Positions 7,246 through 14,388 of a stretch of DNA of 34,796 nucleotides are shown here, one piece after another. Origin of the DNA: Synergistaceae bacterium OttesenSCG-928-I11 (GTDB taxonomy: Bacteria; Synergistota; Synergistia; Synergistales; Synergistaceae); the NCBI GenBank assembly GCA_030266365.1, contig JAJDHV010000011.1, positions 1 through 34,796 of the forward strand, written 5' to 3'. The position numbers were made by a program, and so were the translations under genes. How positions within the stretch are numbered: position 1 is the stretch's first letter; each line of letters begins with the position of its first letter. Below the pieces are notes generated by a model. That model was not told the DNA's origin. It worked only from the letters and a program-made list of their open reading frames with translations, and ran no database searches.

Positions 7246-8451
7246 TCAGCCGAAGCACTCGTCGCAGAACGCCTTGATGTCGGCGGCGGACGCGACGACG
7301 GCCTCTCGAATCTTGTTTCCCTTCGCGAGCTCGACGACGCAGGGGAGCTGCTTGATGCCGAGTTTTTCCCTCACACGGACGTTGCGGTGTGCGTCGATCG
7401 TCACGACCTTGTTTCCGGTGCGCTTGGTCAGCTCATCGACTTCGCGGGCAATCGCCAGGTGCGATGCGTCGATGCTGGACATGAAGAACGCCACCACGCG
7501 CTCCGGGTCGAAGAGGGCGGACTTCATGTAGTACTGGTTCGACAGGTACTCGTATGCCGCCATCGCGGCGGTCGCGCCGTCGCCCGCCGCGGTCACGACC
7601 TGGCGGAGAAATTTGTCGCGCACGTCGCCCGCGGCGAACACGCCCTCGACGGACGTCTCCATCTGCTCGTCCGTCACGATCCAGCCGTTGCCGACGCGCC
7701 GGATGCTGGTGTCGTCCTGCATGAAATCGATGTTGGGGTTGGTCCCGACGAACACGAAGACCCCCTCGACCGCGATCTCGCGAACCTCGCCGGTCTTGAG
7801 GTTGCGGGTGACGATCTTCTCGACCATGTCCGACCCCGCGATCTCGTCGACGACGCAGCCCATGACGGGCTCGATCTTCGGGTTGGCGAGCGCGCGCTCG
7901 ATGGCGACGTTGTTGGCGCGGAATTCGTCCCTGCGGTGGACGATGTAGACCTTCGAAGCGAACTGCGTGAGGTAGACGGCCTCCTCGACGGCGGTGTTGC
8001 CCCCGCCGATGACGGCGACCGGCGCATCCTCGAAGAACGCACCGTCGCAGACGGCGCAGTAGGAGACGCCGCGCCCAGCGAACTCGAGCTCGCCCTTACA
8101 CCCCGCCTTGCTGAACGACGCGCCGGAGGCGATGATGATGGCGTCGGCGGAGATGTCCCCCTTGCTCGTGTGGACAACCTTTTCTTCGACGCCCAGGGTC
8201 AGGGACTCGACCTTGCAGTCGCGGAACTCCGGCTCGAACTTCTCCGCGTGCTCGCGAAATGCACGCCCGAGTTCCATCCCCTCCGCATGCTTGAAGCCGG
8301 GATAATTTTCGATCTCCGCGGTAATGTTGATCTGTCCACCGCTCATCCCCTTCTCCAGCACGAGCGTGTCCAGGCCCGACCTGCGCGCATAGATTGCCGA
8401 GGTCAGGCCCGCGGGGCCCGCCCCGATGATAACGACTTGACGATTCTCCAT
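7246..8451 (-). CDS. trxB: Thioredoxin reductase fused to a degenerate thioredoxin-like domain
   Basis: Residues 1 to about 310 form a complete low-molecular-weight thioredoxin-disulfide reductase. Visible are FAD-binding GAGPAGL (11-17), the redox pair in CAVCDG (Cys132, Cys135), NADPH-binding GGGNTAVEEA and the C-terminal FAD site GVFAAGDVRD. Residues from about 316 to 401 are an extra domain with the thioredoxin strand-helix-strand order and a likely cis-Pro (QLPCVV, Pro370). The usual CxxC position reads SSIDAS (325-330), without cysteines. The protein ends AFCDECFG, a CxxC pair (Cys396, Cys399) three residues from the tail. The usual length is about 310 residues, so this is a fusion. It opens an operon with the PfkB-like and CBS genes. 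A GAGGTG ribosome site precedes the ATG. The reductase call is firm; the role of the extra domain is open. Confidence 0.92.
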   Translation of the reverse strand: MENRQVVIIGAGPAGLTSAIYARRSGLDTLVLEKGMSGGQINITAEIENYPGFKHAEGMELGRAFREHAEKFEPEFRDCKVESLTLGVEEKVVHTSKGDISADAIIIASGASFSKAGCKGELEFAGRGVSYCAVCDGAFFEDAPVAVIGGGNTAVEEAVYLTQFASKVYIVHRRDEFRANNVAIERALANPKIEPVMGCVVDEIAGSDMVEKIVTRNLKTGEVREIAVEGVFVFVGTNPNIDFMQDDTSIRRVGNGWIVTDEQMETSVEGVFAAGDVRDKFLRQVVTAAGDGATAAMAAYEYLSNQYYMKSALFDPERVVAFFMSSIDASHLAIAREVDELTKRTGNKVVTIDAHRNVRVREKLGIKQLPCVVELAKGNKIREAVVASAADIKAFCDECFG

Positions 8452-8560
8452 CTTTGCTCACCTCTATGAATGATTTTTTTCGCGAAATGTTCAGCGGGTT
8501 ACGTAATGTATTCTAATGCTTTGTCTCCAGTTTATCCAGCGAAGAATTGCGTGACCGCGT

Positions 8561-9454
8561 TCAGCGGGCGGCGAAGAGAGCAAAGCGCGAGATGTCCCTG
8601 TGGTCGGCGAACGTTTTTTCGAGTACCGCATCGCGAGAAAAATGACGCACCGCCTCGATTTGCCCTTCTCCCGCCGTCTCAAAAAACATTGGCGCAGTCG
8701 GTTTCATAAATCCCGGAAGCGCCTCCAAAAGCGCGCGCAGAATATCCGCGCCGTCTTGCCCGCCGTCGAGCGCAAGGGCGGGTTCGAAATCGCGAACCTG
8801 CGTTTCGAGGGTCGCAAGCTCGTGCGACGGAATGTAAGGGGGGTTCGAGACGAGCAGATCGAGAGAGCGGACAGGGATGATTTTCCGCGCCTCGATAGGG
8901 TCGGCGCATTCGATTAACGTCAGTCGATCGGACACGCCGTACCGTGCTGCATTTTCGCGTGCGACGGCCAGGGCGTCTCCGCTTGCGTCGACGGCATAGG
9001 CACGCCATCCGGGATTGTCCGCGAGCAGCGTGACCGCGATGCAGCCGCTCCCCGTGCACCAGTCGGCGAAGACGCCCTGTGCCCCGACCAACTTTATGAA
9101 GCGATCCGCGACCGACGCGAGCACCTCCGTCTCCGGCCGCGGAATCAGGACCCTCCGGTCGACCGCGAACGAGCGCCCGCAAAAAAAAGAGCTCCCGATC
9201 AGGTAGGCACTCGGTTCGCCCGCCGCCCTCCTGATCGAAAGCTCGATGATTCTCGCAAAATTTTTTTCTCCGACCGTCCGCTCGGGGTGCGCATGAAGCG
9301 ACGCCCGCGTGACCCCGAGGACGTGCCCGAGCACCCTGTCCGCCTCCAGCATCGAATCCGGCACACCGCAGTCGGAAAAGAGCGTGCCGACGACGAGCCG
9401 CAGGTGTCCCGCCGTGGCGGTCTTCGGGATCGGGTCGCCCCCGTATGTCTGCAC
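8561..9454 (-). CDS. prmC: Release-factor glutamine N5-methyltransferase PrmC
   Basis: The protein methylates the Gln of the GGQ motif in peptide-chain release factors using S-adenosylmethionine. The N-terminal helical domain (about residues 15-90) carries the usual EADRVLGHVLG segment. The Rossmann methyltransferase domain follows, with motif I DWCTGSGCIAVTLL and the catalytic, substrate-binding NPPYIP. At 297 residues the length is normal for the family. The start is a GTG at 9454, only two bases after the prfA stop. No ribosome site is visible, so translation is probably coupled to prfA. Position directly after prfA, its own substrate gene, strongly supports the assignment. Confidence 0.94.
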   Translation of the reverse strand: MQTYGGDPIPKTATAGHLRLVVGTLFSDCGVPDSMLEADRVLGHVLGVTRASLHAHPERTVGEKNFARIIELSIRRAAGEPSAYLIGSSFFCGRSFAVDRRVLIPRPETEVLASVADRFIKLVGAQGVFADWCTGSGCIAVTLLADNPGWRAYAVDASGDALAVARENAARYGVSDRLTLIECADPIEARKIIPVRSLDLLVSNPPYIPSHELATLETQVRDFEPALALDGGQDGADILRALLEALPGFMKPTAPMFFETAGEGQIEAVRHFSRDAVLEKTFADHRDISRFALFAAR

Positions 9455-9456
9455 GG

Positions 9457-10533
9457 CTAGGCCGCGAAGTGCTTCATCTTCTCCGCCTGGTCCGCCACCG
9501 TCAGGGCCTCGATCATCTCGTAGAGGTCGCCCTCCATGATCTGGTCGAGCTTGTGCAGCGTGAGGCCGATCCGATGATCGGTGACCCGGTTCTGCGGAAA
9601 GTTATACGTGCGGATACGCTCGGAACGGTCGCCCGAGCCGACTTGGCCCTTGCGCTCGGCCGCCATCGCATCCTGCTGCTCGCGCAGCATCGCGTCGTAG
9701 AGCTTTGTGCGCAACAGGCCCATCGCCTTCGCGCGGTTCTTGATCTGCGAGCGCTCGTCCTGACAGGTCACGACGACGCCGGTTGGCAGGTGCGTGATGC
9801 GCACCGCGGAGTCCGTCATGTTGACGTGCTGCCCCCCCGCGCCGCCGGAGCGATATGTGTCGATCTTGAGGTCTTCCGTGCGGATTTCGACGTCGACGTC
9901 CTCCGCCTCCGGCAATACCGCGACCGTCGCCGCCGATGTGTGAACGCGGCCGCCAGCCTCCGTCACCGGCACGCGCTGCACGCGGTGCACACCGCTCTCG
10001 AACTTGAGCTTGCTGTAGACGCCGTTCCCCTCGATGCGGAAGACGATTTCCTTGTAACCGCCGATGCCCGTCTCGTTGGCGTCCAGAATCTCGACGCGCC
10101 AGCGCTCGCGCTCGGCATAGCGGGTGTACATGCGATAGAGGTCGGCGGCGAAGAGCGCCGCCTCGTCGCCTCCCGTCCCGCCCCGGACCTCGATGACGAC
10201 GTTCTTGTCGTCGTCTTTGTCTTTCGGCAGAAGGAGAATATGGATGTCGTGCTCGAGTTCGTCGCGACGCGTCTCCAACGTGGCAAGTTCGTCCTTGGCC
10301 ATCGCGCGCATCTCCTCGTCCGTCTCGGTCGACAGCATCTCACGCGACTCGTCGATCTCCCGCACGATGCGCTTGTACTCCGTCCATGCGTCCATCAACG
10401 GGACGAGTTCGACGTGCTTTTTGCCCAACACCTGCATCTCCGACGGGTTCGACGCCACGGCGGGGTCGGACATCCGCGTCTCGATGTCCCGATATGTCGT
10501 TTCCACTTCTTCGAGTTTATTCCACAGATCCAT
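9457..10533 (-). CDS. prfA: Peptide chain release factor 1
   Basis: RF1 ends translation at UAA and UAG. The 358-residue length is standard. The GGQ peptidyl-hydrolysis motif stands in [16 protein letters not shown], and the domain-2 tripeptide that reads the stop codon is PVT in [15 protein letters not shown], the RF1 P-x-T form rather than the RF2 SPF form. The acidic coiled N-terminal domain spans about residues 1-100. The ATG at 10533 has an AAGAGGTG site and overlaps the end of the DUF1385 gene by 17 bases. prmC, whose product methylates the GGQ, follows after two bases. Confidence 0.96.
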   Translation of the reverse strand: MDLWNKLEEVETTYRDIETRMSDPAVASNPSEMQVLGKKHVELVPLMDAWTEYKRIVREIDESREMLSTETDEEMRAMAKDELATLETRRDELEHDIHILLLPKDKDDDKNVVIEVRGGTGGDEAALFAADLYRMYTRYAERERWRVEILDANETGIGGYKEIVFRIEGNGVYSKLKFESGVHRVQRVPVTEAGGRVHTSAATVAVLPEAEDVDVEIRTEDLKIDTYRSGGAGGQHVNMTDSAVRITHLPTGVVVTCQDERSQIKNRAKAMGLLRTKLYDAMLREQQDAMAAERKGQVGSGDRSERIRTYNFPQNRVTDHRIGLTLHKLDQIMEGDLYEMIEALTVADQAEKMKHFAA

Positions 10534-11620
10534 CTTCGGCGTTCACCTCTTGTGTTCCTTGAGTCTCTCCGATTTTCTCGAAGGAGTCCTTGTTTTCTGT
10601 CATCGCGGAGAGGACGGCGTGCGGGTTCAACGCCACGTCGAGCGATTTGATCGCGACCTCCAGCATGGACGCGTCCGGCTCGCGCGTCGTCAGATATTGC
10701 AGCGACAGCGCGGGCATGATGAGATATTTTCCCCACGTATCCGACTTCGACGCGCCCTTGATGACCTCGTACGAGATCCCGATGACGAGCGGCAGCAGCA
10801 GTACGCGGGAGAGCGCACGCACCCAGAGCGGCCCCTCGCCGAAGAACGAGAAGACCACAATACTGACGACGACGACGATCACGAGGAACGACGTGCCGCA
10901 TCGCCTGTGGATGCGCGAACACGCCGCGACACTCTCCGGCGTCAGCGGTTTGCAGTTCTCGTACGCGTTGATCGTCTTGTGCTCTGCACCGTGGTACGCG
11001 AAGACGCGCTGGATATCCTTCCAGAGGCCCACGATCGCGATGTAGCCGACAAAGACACCCCCGCGCACGACGCCCTCGATGACGTTCTTCGCCACATGCG
11101 ACGCGTCGAAAAACGCGGTCAGCTTATCCGAGATCCAGACGGGCAGGGCGATGAAAAGCCCCACAACCATGAGGATCGACACGGCGATCGTGATCGCCAT
11201 CTCGACGAACGAAAATTCTTCCTCCTCGCCAAGCGCCCGCTCGGCGGAGAGGGAGAGCGCGCGGATGCCGACGCGCATCATCTCGACCATATTGGCGAAC
11301 CCGCGGACAACCGGCCACTTCCATGCACCCTTCTTGAGCCAGTCCGCGCCGAGCCACGCCTTGCTCCAGAGCGCGCCGTCCGGTTCGCGGACGACGAGCC
11401 CCCAGTGCTCGGGTCCCTTCATCAAGACACCTTCGATGACCGCCTGTCCGCCGACGGGAATCCGCTTCGACTCGTCGATCGTATTACAACAGGAAGCCTC
11501 GTCCGCCCAGAGGGAAAACGCGGCCTGCGGCAATTGTTTTGTTACCTTATATATGCGGTGAAAAGCGTTCAAAAATGTTTCCTCGACCTTCCTGAATTGT
11601 GAATCAATCGTCCGACACAA
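10517..11620 (-). CDS. DUF1385 (YqhQ-like) membrane protein
   Basis: The core begins with [20 protein letters not shown] (about residue 54), the hallmark of the DUF1385 family. Membrane segments follow: two between about residues 140 and 225 (around [16 protein letters not shown] and [12 protein letters not shown]) and two near residues 265-310 ([16 protein letters not shown] and [15 protein letters not shown]). [14 protein letters not shown] motif between them is also typical. The biochemical role of the family is not established. The gene commonly sits before prfA in other bacteria, as here. The start is uncertain: the frame opens at 11620 inside the end of thyX, but the first 50 residues look unconserved, and a TTG near 11549 preceded by AAGG is a reasonable alternative. 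The 3' end overlaps prfA by 17 bases. Confidence 0.85.
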   Translation of the reverse strand: MCRTIDSQFRKVEETFLNAFHRIYKVTKQLPQAAFSLWADEASCCNTIDESKRIPVGGQAVIEGVLMKGPEHWGLVVREPDGALWSKAWLGADWLKKGAWKWPVVRGFANMVEMMRVGIRALSLSAERALGEEEEFSFVEMAITIAVSILMVVGLFIALPVWISDKLTAFFDASHVAKNVIEGVVRGGVFVGYIAIVGLWKDIQRVFAYHGAEHKTINAYENCKPLTPESVAACSRIHRRCGTSFLVIVVVVSIVVFSFFGEGPLWVRALSRVLLLPLVIGISYEVIKGASKSDTWGKYLIMPALSLQYLTTREPDASMLEVAIKSLDVALNPHAVLSAMTENKDSFEKIGETQGTQEVNAEDGSVE

Positions 11621-12302
11621 GAAGCGCCTCGACGCTCTCGTAGGGTTGCCCGCAGGGGTGCGCCTCGCGACACCGTCCCTCCGCGACGCACGACGGCCCC
11701 GTGGGGTCGAACAGCTCCGGCGACGATTCGCGCACGAGCGCGAGCATCTTCCGCGCGAGGCAGCGAATCTCCCACTGCGCGCGCCGGCAGAGCCGGAGCG
11801 CGAAGAAGTGGTTCAGCTCGCGCGCGTTCATCGTCATGACGAGGCTCGTCTCCCATCCGTGCGGGAGGATGAACCTCGCGTCCTCCTTCGGTACACCCAT
11901 GGCGACCAGCCGCTCATATGCCGCGTGCGACTCGTTCGCCGCCCGCTCGAAGAGGGCTGTTGCCTCCGGGTTCTTCGCGATTTCATCCGGCACAACGGCA
12001 CAAGGAGCGCCCATCGTGACATATCGCTGGCTCTGTTGCGAAAAACTCGCGATGCGATGTCGCACGAGCTGATGCGACGCAACGCGGCTCAACCCGTCGA
12101 TCGCGAACGTGAACGACGCGTGTTCGAACGGCGACATGTGCCCGACCGAACGGAGCTGCCGCAGAAAGTTTTTCACCTTATCCGCGTCGAGCCCATCATA
12201 CAAGTCGGACGCCCGCGACGCACTGTAGCAGAGCTTCGCGGCTGCCGCAACGACGCGCGTCGCGTCGGCCGTCGCCGCGATCAATTTCACCTCGCAGGAC
12301 AT
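11604..12302 (-). CDS. thyX: Flavin-dependent thymidylate synthase
   Basis: ThyX makes dTMP from dUMP with methylene-tetrahydrofolate as carbon donor and FAD/NADPH as reductant. The family signature RHR-x7-S is present as RHRIASFSQQS (about residues 78-88), followed by QRYVTM. The C-terminal NARELNHFFALRLCRRAQWEIR helix set is also typical. I chose the ATG at 12302 (232 residues), which has a GGGAGGGG ribosome site; an upstream extension to 12374 would run through the rpmE terminator and is unlikely. The gene lies between rpmE and the DUF1385 gene, whose frame it overlaps. A terminator hairpin lies between it and rpmE, so it needs readthrough or its own promoter. Confidence 0.94.
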   Translation of the reverse strand: MSCEVKLIAATADATRVVAAAAKLCYSASRASDLYDGLDADKVKNFLRQLRSVGHMSPFEHASFTFAIDGLSRVASHQLVRHRIASFSQQSQRYVTMGAPCAVVPDEIAKNPEATALFERAANESHAAYERLVAMGVPKEDARFILPHGWETSLVMTMNARELNHFFALRLCRRAQWEIRCLARKMLALVRESSPELFDPTGPSCVAEGRCREAHPCGQPYESVEALLVSDD

Positions 12303-12335
12303 GCGCACCCCTCCCTTACGAATATTATGATTCCT

Positions 12336-12381
12336 AAAAAAGAATCCCTTATATCTGTGTGGACACGGATACAAGGGATTC
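12336..12381 (-). terminator. Terminator after rpmE
   Basis: On the minus strand a perfect outer stem (12381-12373 with 12350-12342, GAATCCCTT type) continues into an inner 8-bp stem (12370-12363 with 12360-12353, one G-U). A six-T tract (12341-12336) follows. It separates rpmE from thyX. Confidence 0.85.
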
Positions 12382-12407
12382 TATATAGATCACAGATTTT
12401 CGGTGCG

Positions 12408-12644
12408 TTACTCGGCGTCCGCGTCCTTGTTCCTCTGGCCGTAGTCGACGCCCGCGTACTTCTGGCGGAACTTTTCCAGACGCCCCGCCTCGACCACGCG
12501 TCCCTTCTTGCCGGTGTAATAGGGGTGGCATGCGTTGCACACCGAAACCTTCATATCCGGCTGGGTGGAGCGGGTCGTGAAGCTGTTGCCGCAGGAGCAG
12601 GTGATATTGCACTCCTCGTACTTCGGATGTATTTCTTTTTTCAC
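12408..12644 (-). CDS. rpmE: 50S ribosomal protein L31, zinc-binding form
   Basis: This 78-residue protein matches bacterial L31 throughout: MKKEIHPKYEECNITCSCGN at the start and HPYYTGKKGRVVEAGRLEKF in the middle. The four cysteines of the C+ (zinc-ribbon) form are all present at positions 16, 18, 36 and 39. L31 bridges the ribosomal subunits and in the C+ form holds zinc. The start codon is GTG with a GGAGGTG ribosome site. A clear promoter lies just upstream and a terminator just downstream, so it can be expressed alone. A paralogous zinc-free copy, if any, is not in the window. Confidence 0.97.
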   Translation of the reverse strand: MKKEIHPKYEECNITCSCGNSFTTRSTQPDMKVSVCNACHPYYTGKKGRVVEAGRLEKFRQKYAGVDYGQRNKDADAE

Positions 12645-12678
12645 TGGCTTACACCTCCAATTCTAAAGCGCGAGGGCT

Positions 12679-12707
12679 ATTATATTACCCTTTTTGCGAA
12701 AGTGCAA
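12679..12707 (-). promoter_or_regulatory. rpmE promoter
   Basis: On the minus strand TTGCAC (12707-12702), a 17-base spacer and a perfect TATAAT (12684-12679) stand about 35 bases before the GTG start of rpmE. Confidence 0.8.
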
Positions 12708-12754
12708 GCGGGTAACGCGTTGCTTGGATAAACGCGCAACGTTCGTTGCCGGAC

Positions 12755-13624
12755 CTAGTTACCGGGAGAGCTGGTGTTGTCGTTGCAGTCGCCACCGGAG
12801 GTGCCGCCTCCCGTGCCACCGGCGCTGGCGGTTCCGTTGCCTTCGCCGCCTTCGCCGCCACTGGACGACGAATTACCACCACCACCTTCGGCAGCATCGC
12901 TGCCACCCAACGACTCCCCATCTTTGGATGCGCTTACAGAATTCCCAAGAGTTGAGAGCGCTGCCTTCGTTTCCTCTATGTTGGTGGGGTCGAACGAGAC
13001 CGTCCCGACGGGGGTCGTAACGGTCATCGTGTTGGTAACTGCGTCAAACTCCACGATAGAATCCGCCCCCACACCGACGGAGAGTCCAGAGAGCGTCTCG
13101 GTGTATGTCACAACGCTTCCTGCTGTGGTGACACTGAGCCGCGAACTTCCGGTCGCAGAATCATACCCTGCGGACAGGTCTGTTCCGCGAATGCCGATTG
13201 TGCTCTTCGGCGTCGTCACTTTGAAGCCGCGCGGATTCTGCCGGACGATTGCGCCCGTGATGACGCGCGCCGTTCCCTCCATGACGCCGACGTTGAAGCG
13301 GTTGCGCTCCTCTGTAAAGACGACCTCCTTGACGTCGAGCTCCGTGCTGTTGCGCACCTCGAGCACCGTGTCGTCGATGAAGCGGATCGTTCCGGCGCCC
13401 GTCGCGTCCGTCATGATGATGTCGAACTCGTAAATATCGTCGCCCGCGTTCAGGTCGATACGCTTGTCCTCGCGCATGACCCAGAAGCCGGGTGTCGACT
13501 CCTCGACCTTCCCCTTCGACTCCGCGGCGAGCGCCTCTCCCGCAAGCATGGCGAAAGCACAGACGATGAGTCCCATCATGAACAGTAAGCGTACTGCTCG
13601 CTTGAATCCGGTGCGATGTGTCAT
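12755..13624 (-). CDS. Secreted FecR-domain protein with Gly/Ser-rich tail
   Basis: The 289-residue protein starts with a signal peptide (basic MTHRTGFKR, hydrophobic run, cut after GEALA near residue 34). A FecR domain follows at about residues 60-165, with the repeating beta pattern GAGTIRFIDDTVLEV, NVGVMEGTARVITG and FKVTTPKSTIGIRGTDL. In this non-transmembrane form the domain is not an iron-signalling anti-sigma factor but a periplasmic or surface module. The last 50 residues are almost all Gly, Ser, Asn and Ala and look like an extended, disordered tail. The ATG at 13624 was chosen for its GGGGGA ribosome site and because the promoter lies upstream of it; an earlier frame start lies before the promoter. 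The gene is divergent from the CHASE2 cyclase operon. Confidence 0.85.
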   Translation of the reverse strand: MTHRTGFKRAVRLLFMMGLIVCAFAMLAGEALAAESKGKVEESTPGFWVMREDKRIDLNAGDDIYEFDIIMTDATGAGTIRFIDDTVLEVRNSTELDVKEVVFTEERNRFNVGVMEGTARVITGAIVRQNPRGFKVTTPKSTIGIRGTDLSAGYDSATGSSRLSVTTAGSVVTYTETLSGLSVGVGADSIVEFDAVTNTMTVTTPVGTVSFDPTNIEETKAALSTLGNSVSASKDGESLGGSDAAEGGGGNSSSSGGEGGEGNGTASAGGTGGGTSGGDCNDNTSSPGN

Positions 13625-13681
13625 GAAAAAATCCCCCATTTTCCATATCGAAATGATTCGTTCACATTCGAACGTCGCTTC

Positions 13682-13690
13682 ATTATACCA
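13682..13690 (-). promoter_or_regulatory. Extended -10 promoter for the FecR gene
   Basis: On the minus strand TGGTATAAT (13690-13682) is a perfect extended -10 element. No convincing -35 box is seen. The predicted leader is about 50 bases. Confidence 0.6.
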
Positions 13691-13733
13691 GATAAAAGAT
13701 GCGCGCAATGCATTCGATGCCGATTCGCTGTGT

Positions 13734-13739
13734 TATAAT
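13734..13739 (+). promoter_or_regulatory. Possible -10 box for the phosphoesterase-cyclase operon
   Basis: TATAAT at 13734-13739 lies about 85 bases before the metallophosphoesterase start. The -35 region is weak (TTCGAT with a 15-base spacer). It faces away from the FecR promoter about 50 bases to its left. Confidence 0.4.
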
Positions 13740-13824
13740 TTCAAAAAAGCCGCAATTTGCATCGTTTTTATCGCTGCGTCGCAACGGGCGCTCATGTCAA
13801 CGATGAGATGGGAAGGTAGAAAGC

Positions 13825-14379
13825 ATGATATATTTTACGAGCGATCAGCATTTTTTCGACTCCGACATTATTTCGTTCGCCGACAGGCCGTATGCGAATC
13901 CAGACGAAATGAACGAGGACCTCATAGCACGCTTCCTCGCCAAAACGCAGGACGCGGATGAAATTTACATCCTCGGCGATATTTTCGGCAGCAAACCGCC
14001 CTACGACCACTTCACATCGACAAAGTGGGCGATGGAACGCCTCGGCATCAAGGACCGTCCCTTCCATCTCATGCGCGGCAACCACGACCACCTGCCGGAC
14101 GACGACTACCGGCACATCGGCTTTCGCAGCGTCATGGACAAATTCGCCTTCATCGAATTGGGAGACCTGCGCTTCATGATCTCGCACGACCCATGCATGG
14201 TGCAGCCGCGCGACACGCTCGCGATCTGCGGACATATCCATACATTATTTTCCGAAAACTGGCAGCCGCGCCGCAACACGTTCACGATCAACGTCGGGGT
14301 CGAAGTGCGAAACTACGAACCCATATCGGAGGCGGAGATCCTCGAGCTCGTCGCGAGATCCCCGTACAAACGAACATAG
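13825..14379 (+). CDS. Calcineurin-like metallophosphoesterase, small form
   Basis: The 184-residue protein carries the full dimetal phosphoesterase set in order: SDQHF near residue 6 (D-x-H), LGDIF near 51 (GD), RGNHDH near 86 (GNHD), SHDP near 126, and CGHIH near 139 (GH-x-H). No signal peptide or membrane segment is present, so it is cytosolic. The family hydrolyses phosphomono- or phosphodiesters, including cyclic nucleotides in some members; the substrate cannot be read. A GGAAGG ribosome site stands 8 bases before the ATG. The CHASE2 cyclase gene starts 9 bases after its stop, so the two are almost certainly co-transcribed. That makes a role in turning over the cyclase product a fair guess, but only a guess. 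Confidence 0.88.
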   Translation: MIYFTSDQHFFDSDIISFADRPYANPDEMNEDLIARFLAKTQDADEIYILGDIFGSKPPYDHFTSTKWAMERLGIKDRPFHLMRGNHDHLPDDDYRHIGFRSVMDKFAFIELGDLRFMISHDPCMVQPRDTLAICGHIHTLFSENWQPRRNTFTINVGVEVRNYEPISEAEILELVARSPYKRT

Positions 14380-14388
14380 GAGACGGAC

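Noticed and set aside
4828-8469. A 1213-codon open frame on the plus strand
   Set aside because: It runs antisense through the CBS, PfkB-like and trxB genes and out of frame through the MFS gene. Its product is Arg/Asp-rich with no fold-like pattern. Long antisense frames are expected in GC-rich DNA.
8489-8568. A 10-bp direct repeat (GTTCAGCGGG at 8489 and 8559)
   Set aside because: It is short, one copy overlaps the prmC stop codon, and no promoter or mobile-element context supports it. Probably chance.
11620-12374. thyX starting at 12374
   Set aside because: This start would place the rpmE terminator hairpin inside the coding region and lacks a ribosome site. The ATG at 12302 has both a good site and the conserved N-terminus.
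12736-12749. GCAACG/CGTTGC inverted repeat after the FecR gene as a terminator
   Set aside because: The stem is six bases with almost no loop and no T tract follows on the minus strand.
12755-13624. FecR protein as an iron-transport anti-sigma regulator
   Set aside because: No transmembrane helix after a cytoplasmic domain, no FecI-type sigma factor and no TonB receptor are nearby. A signal peptide shows that it is exported.
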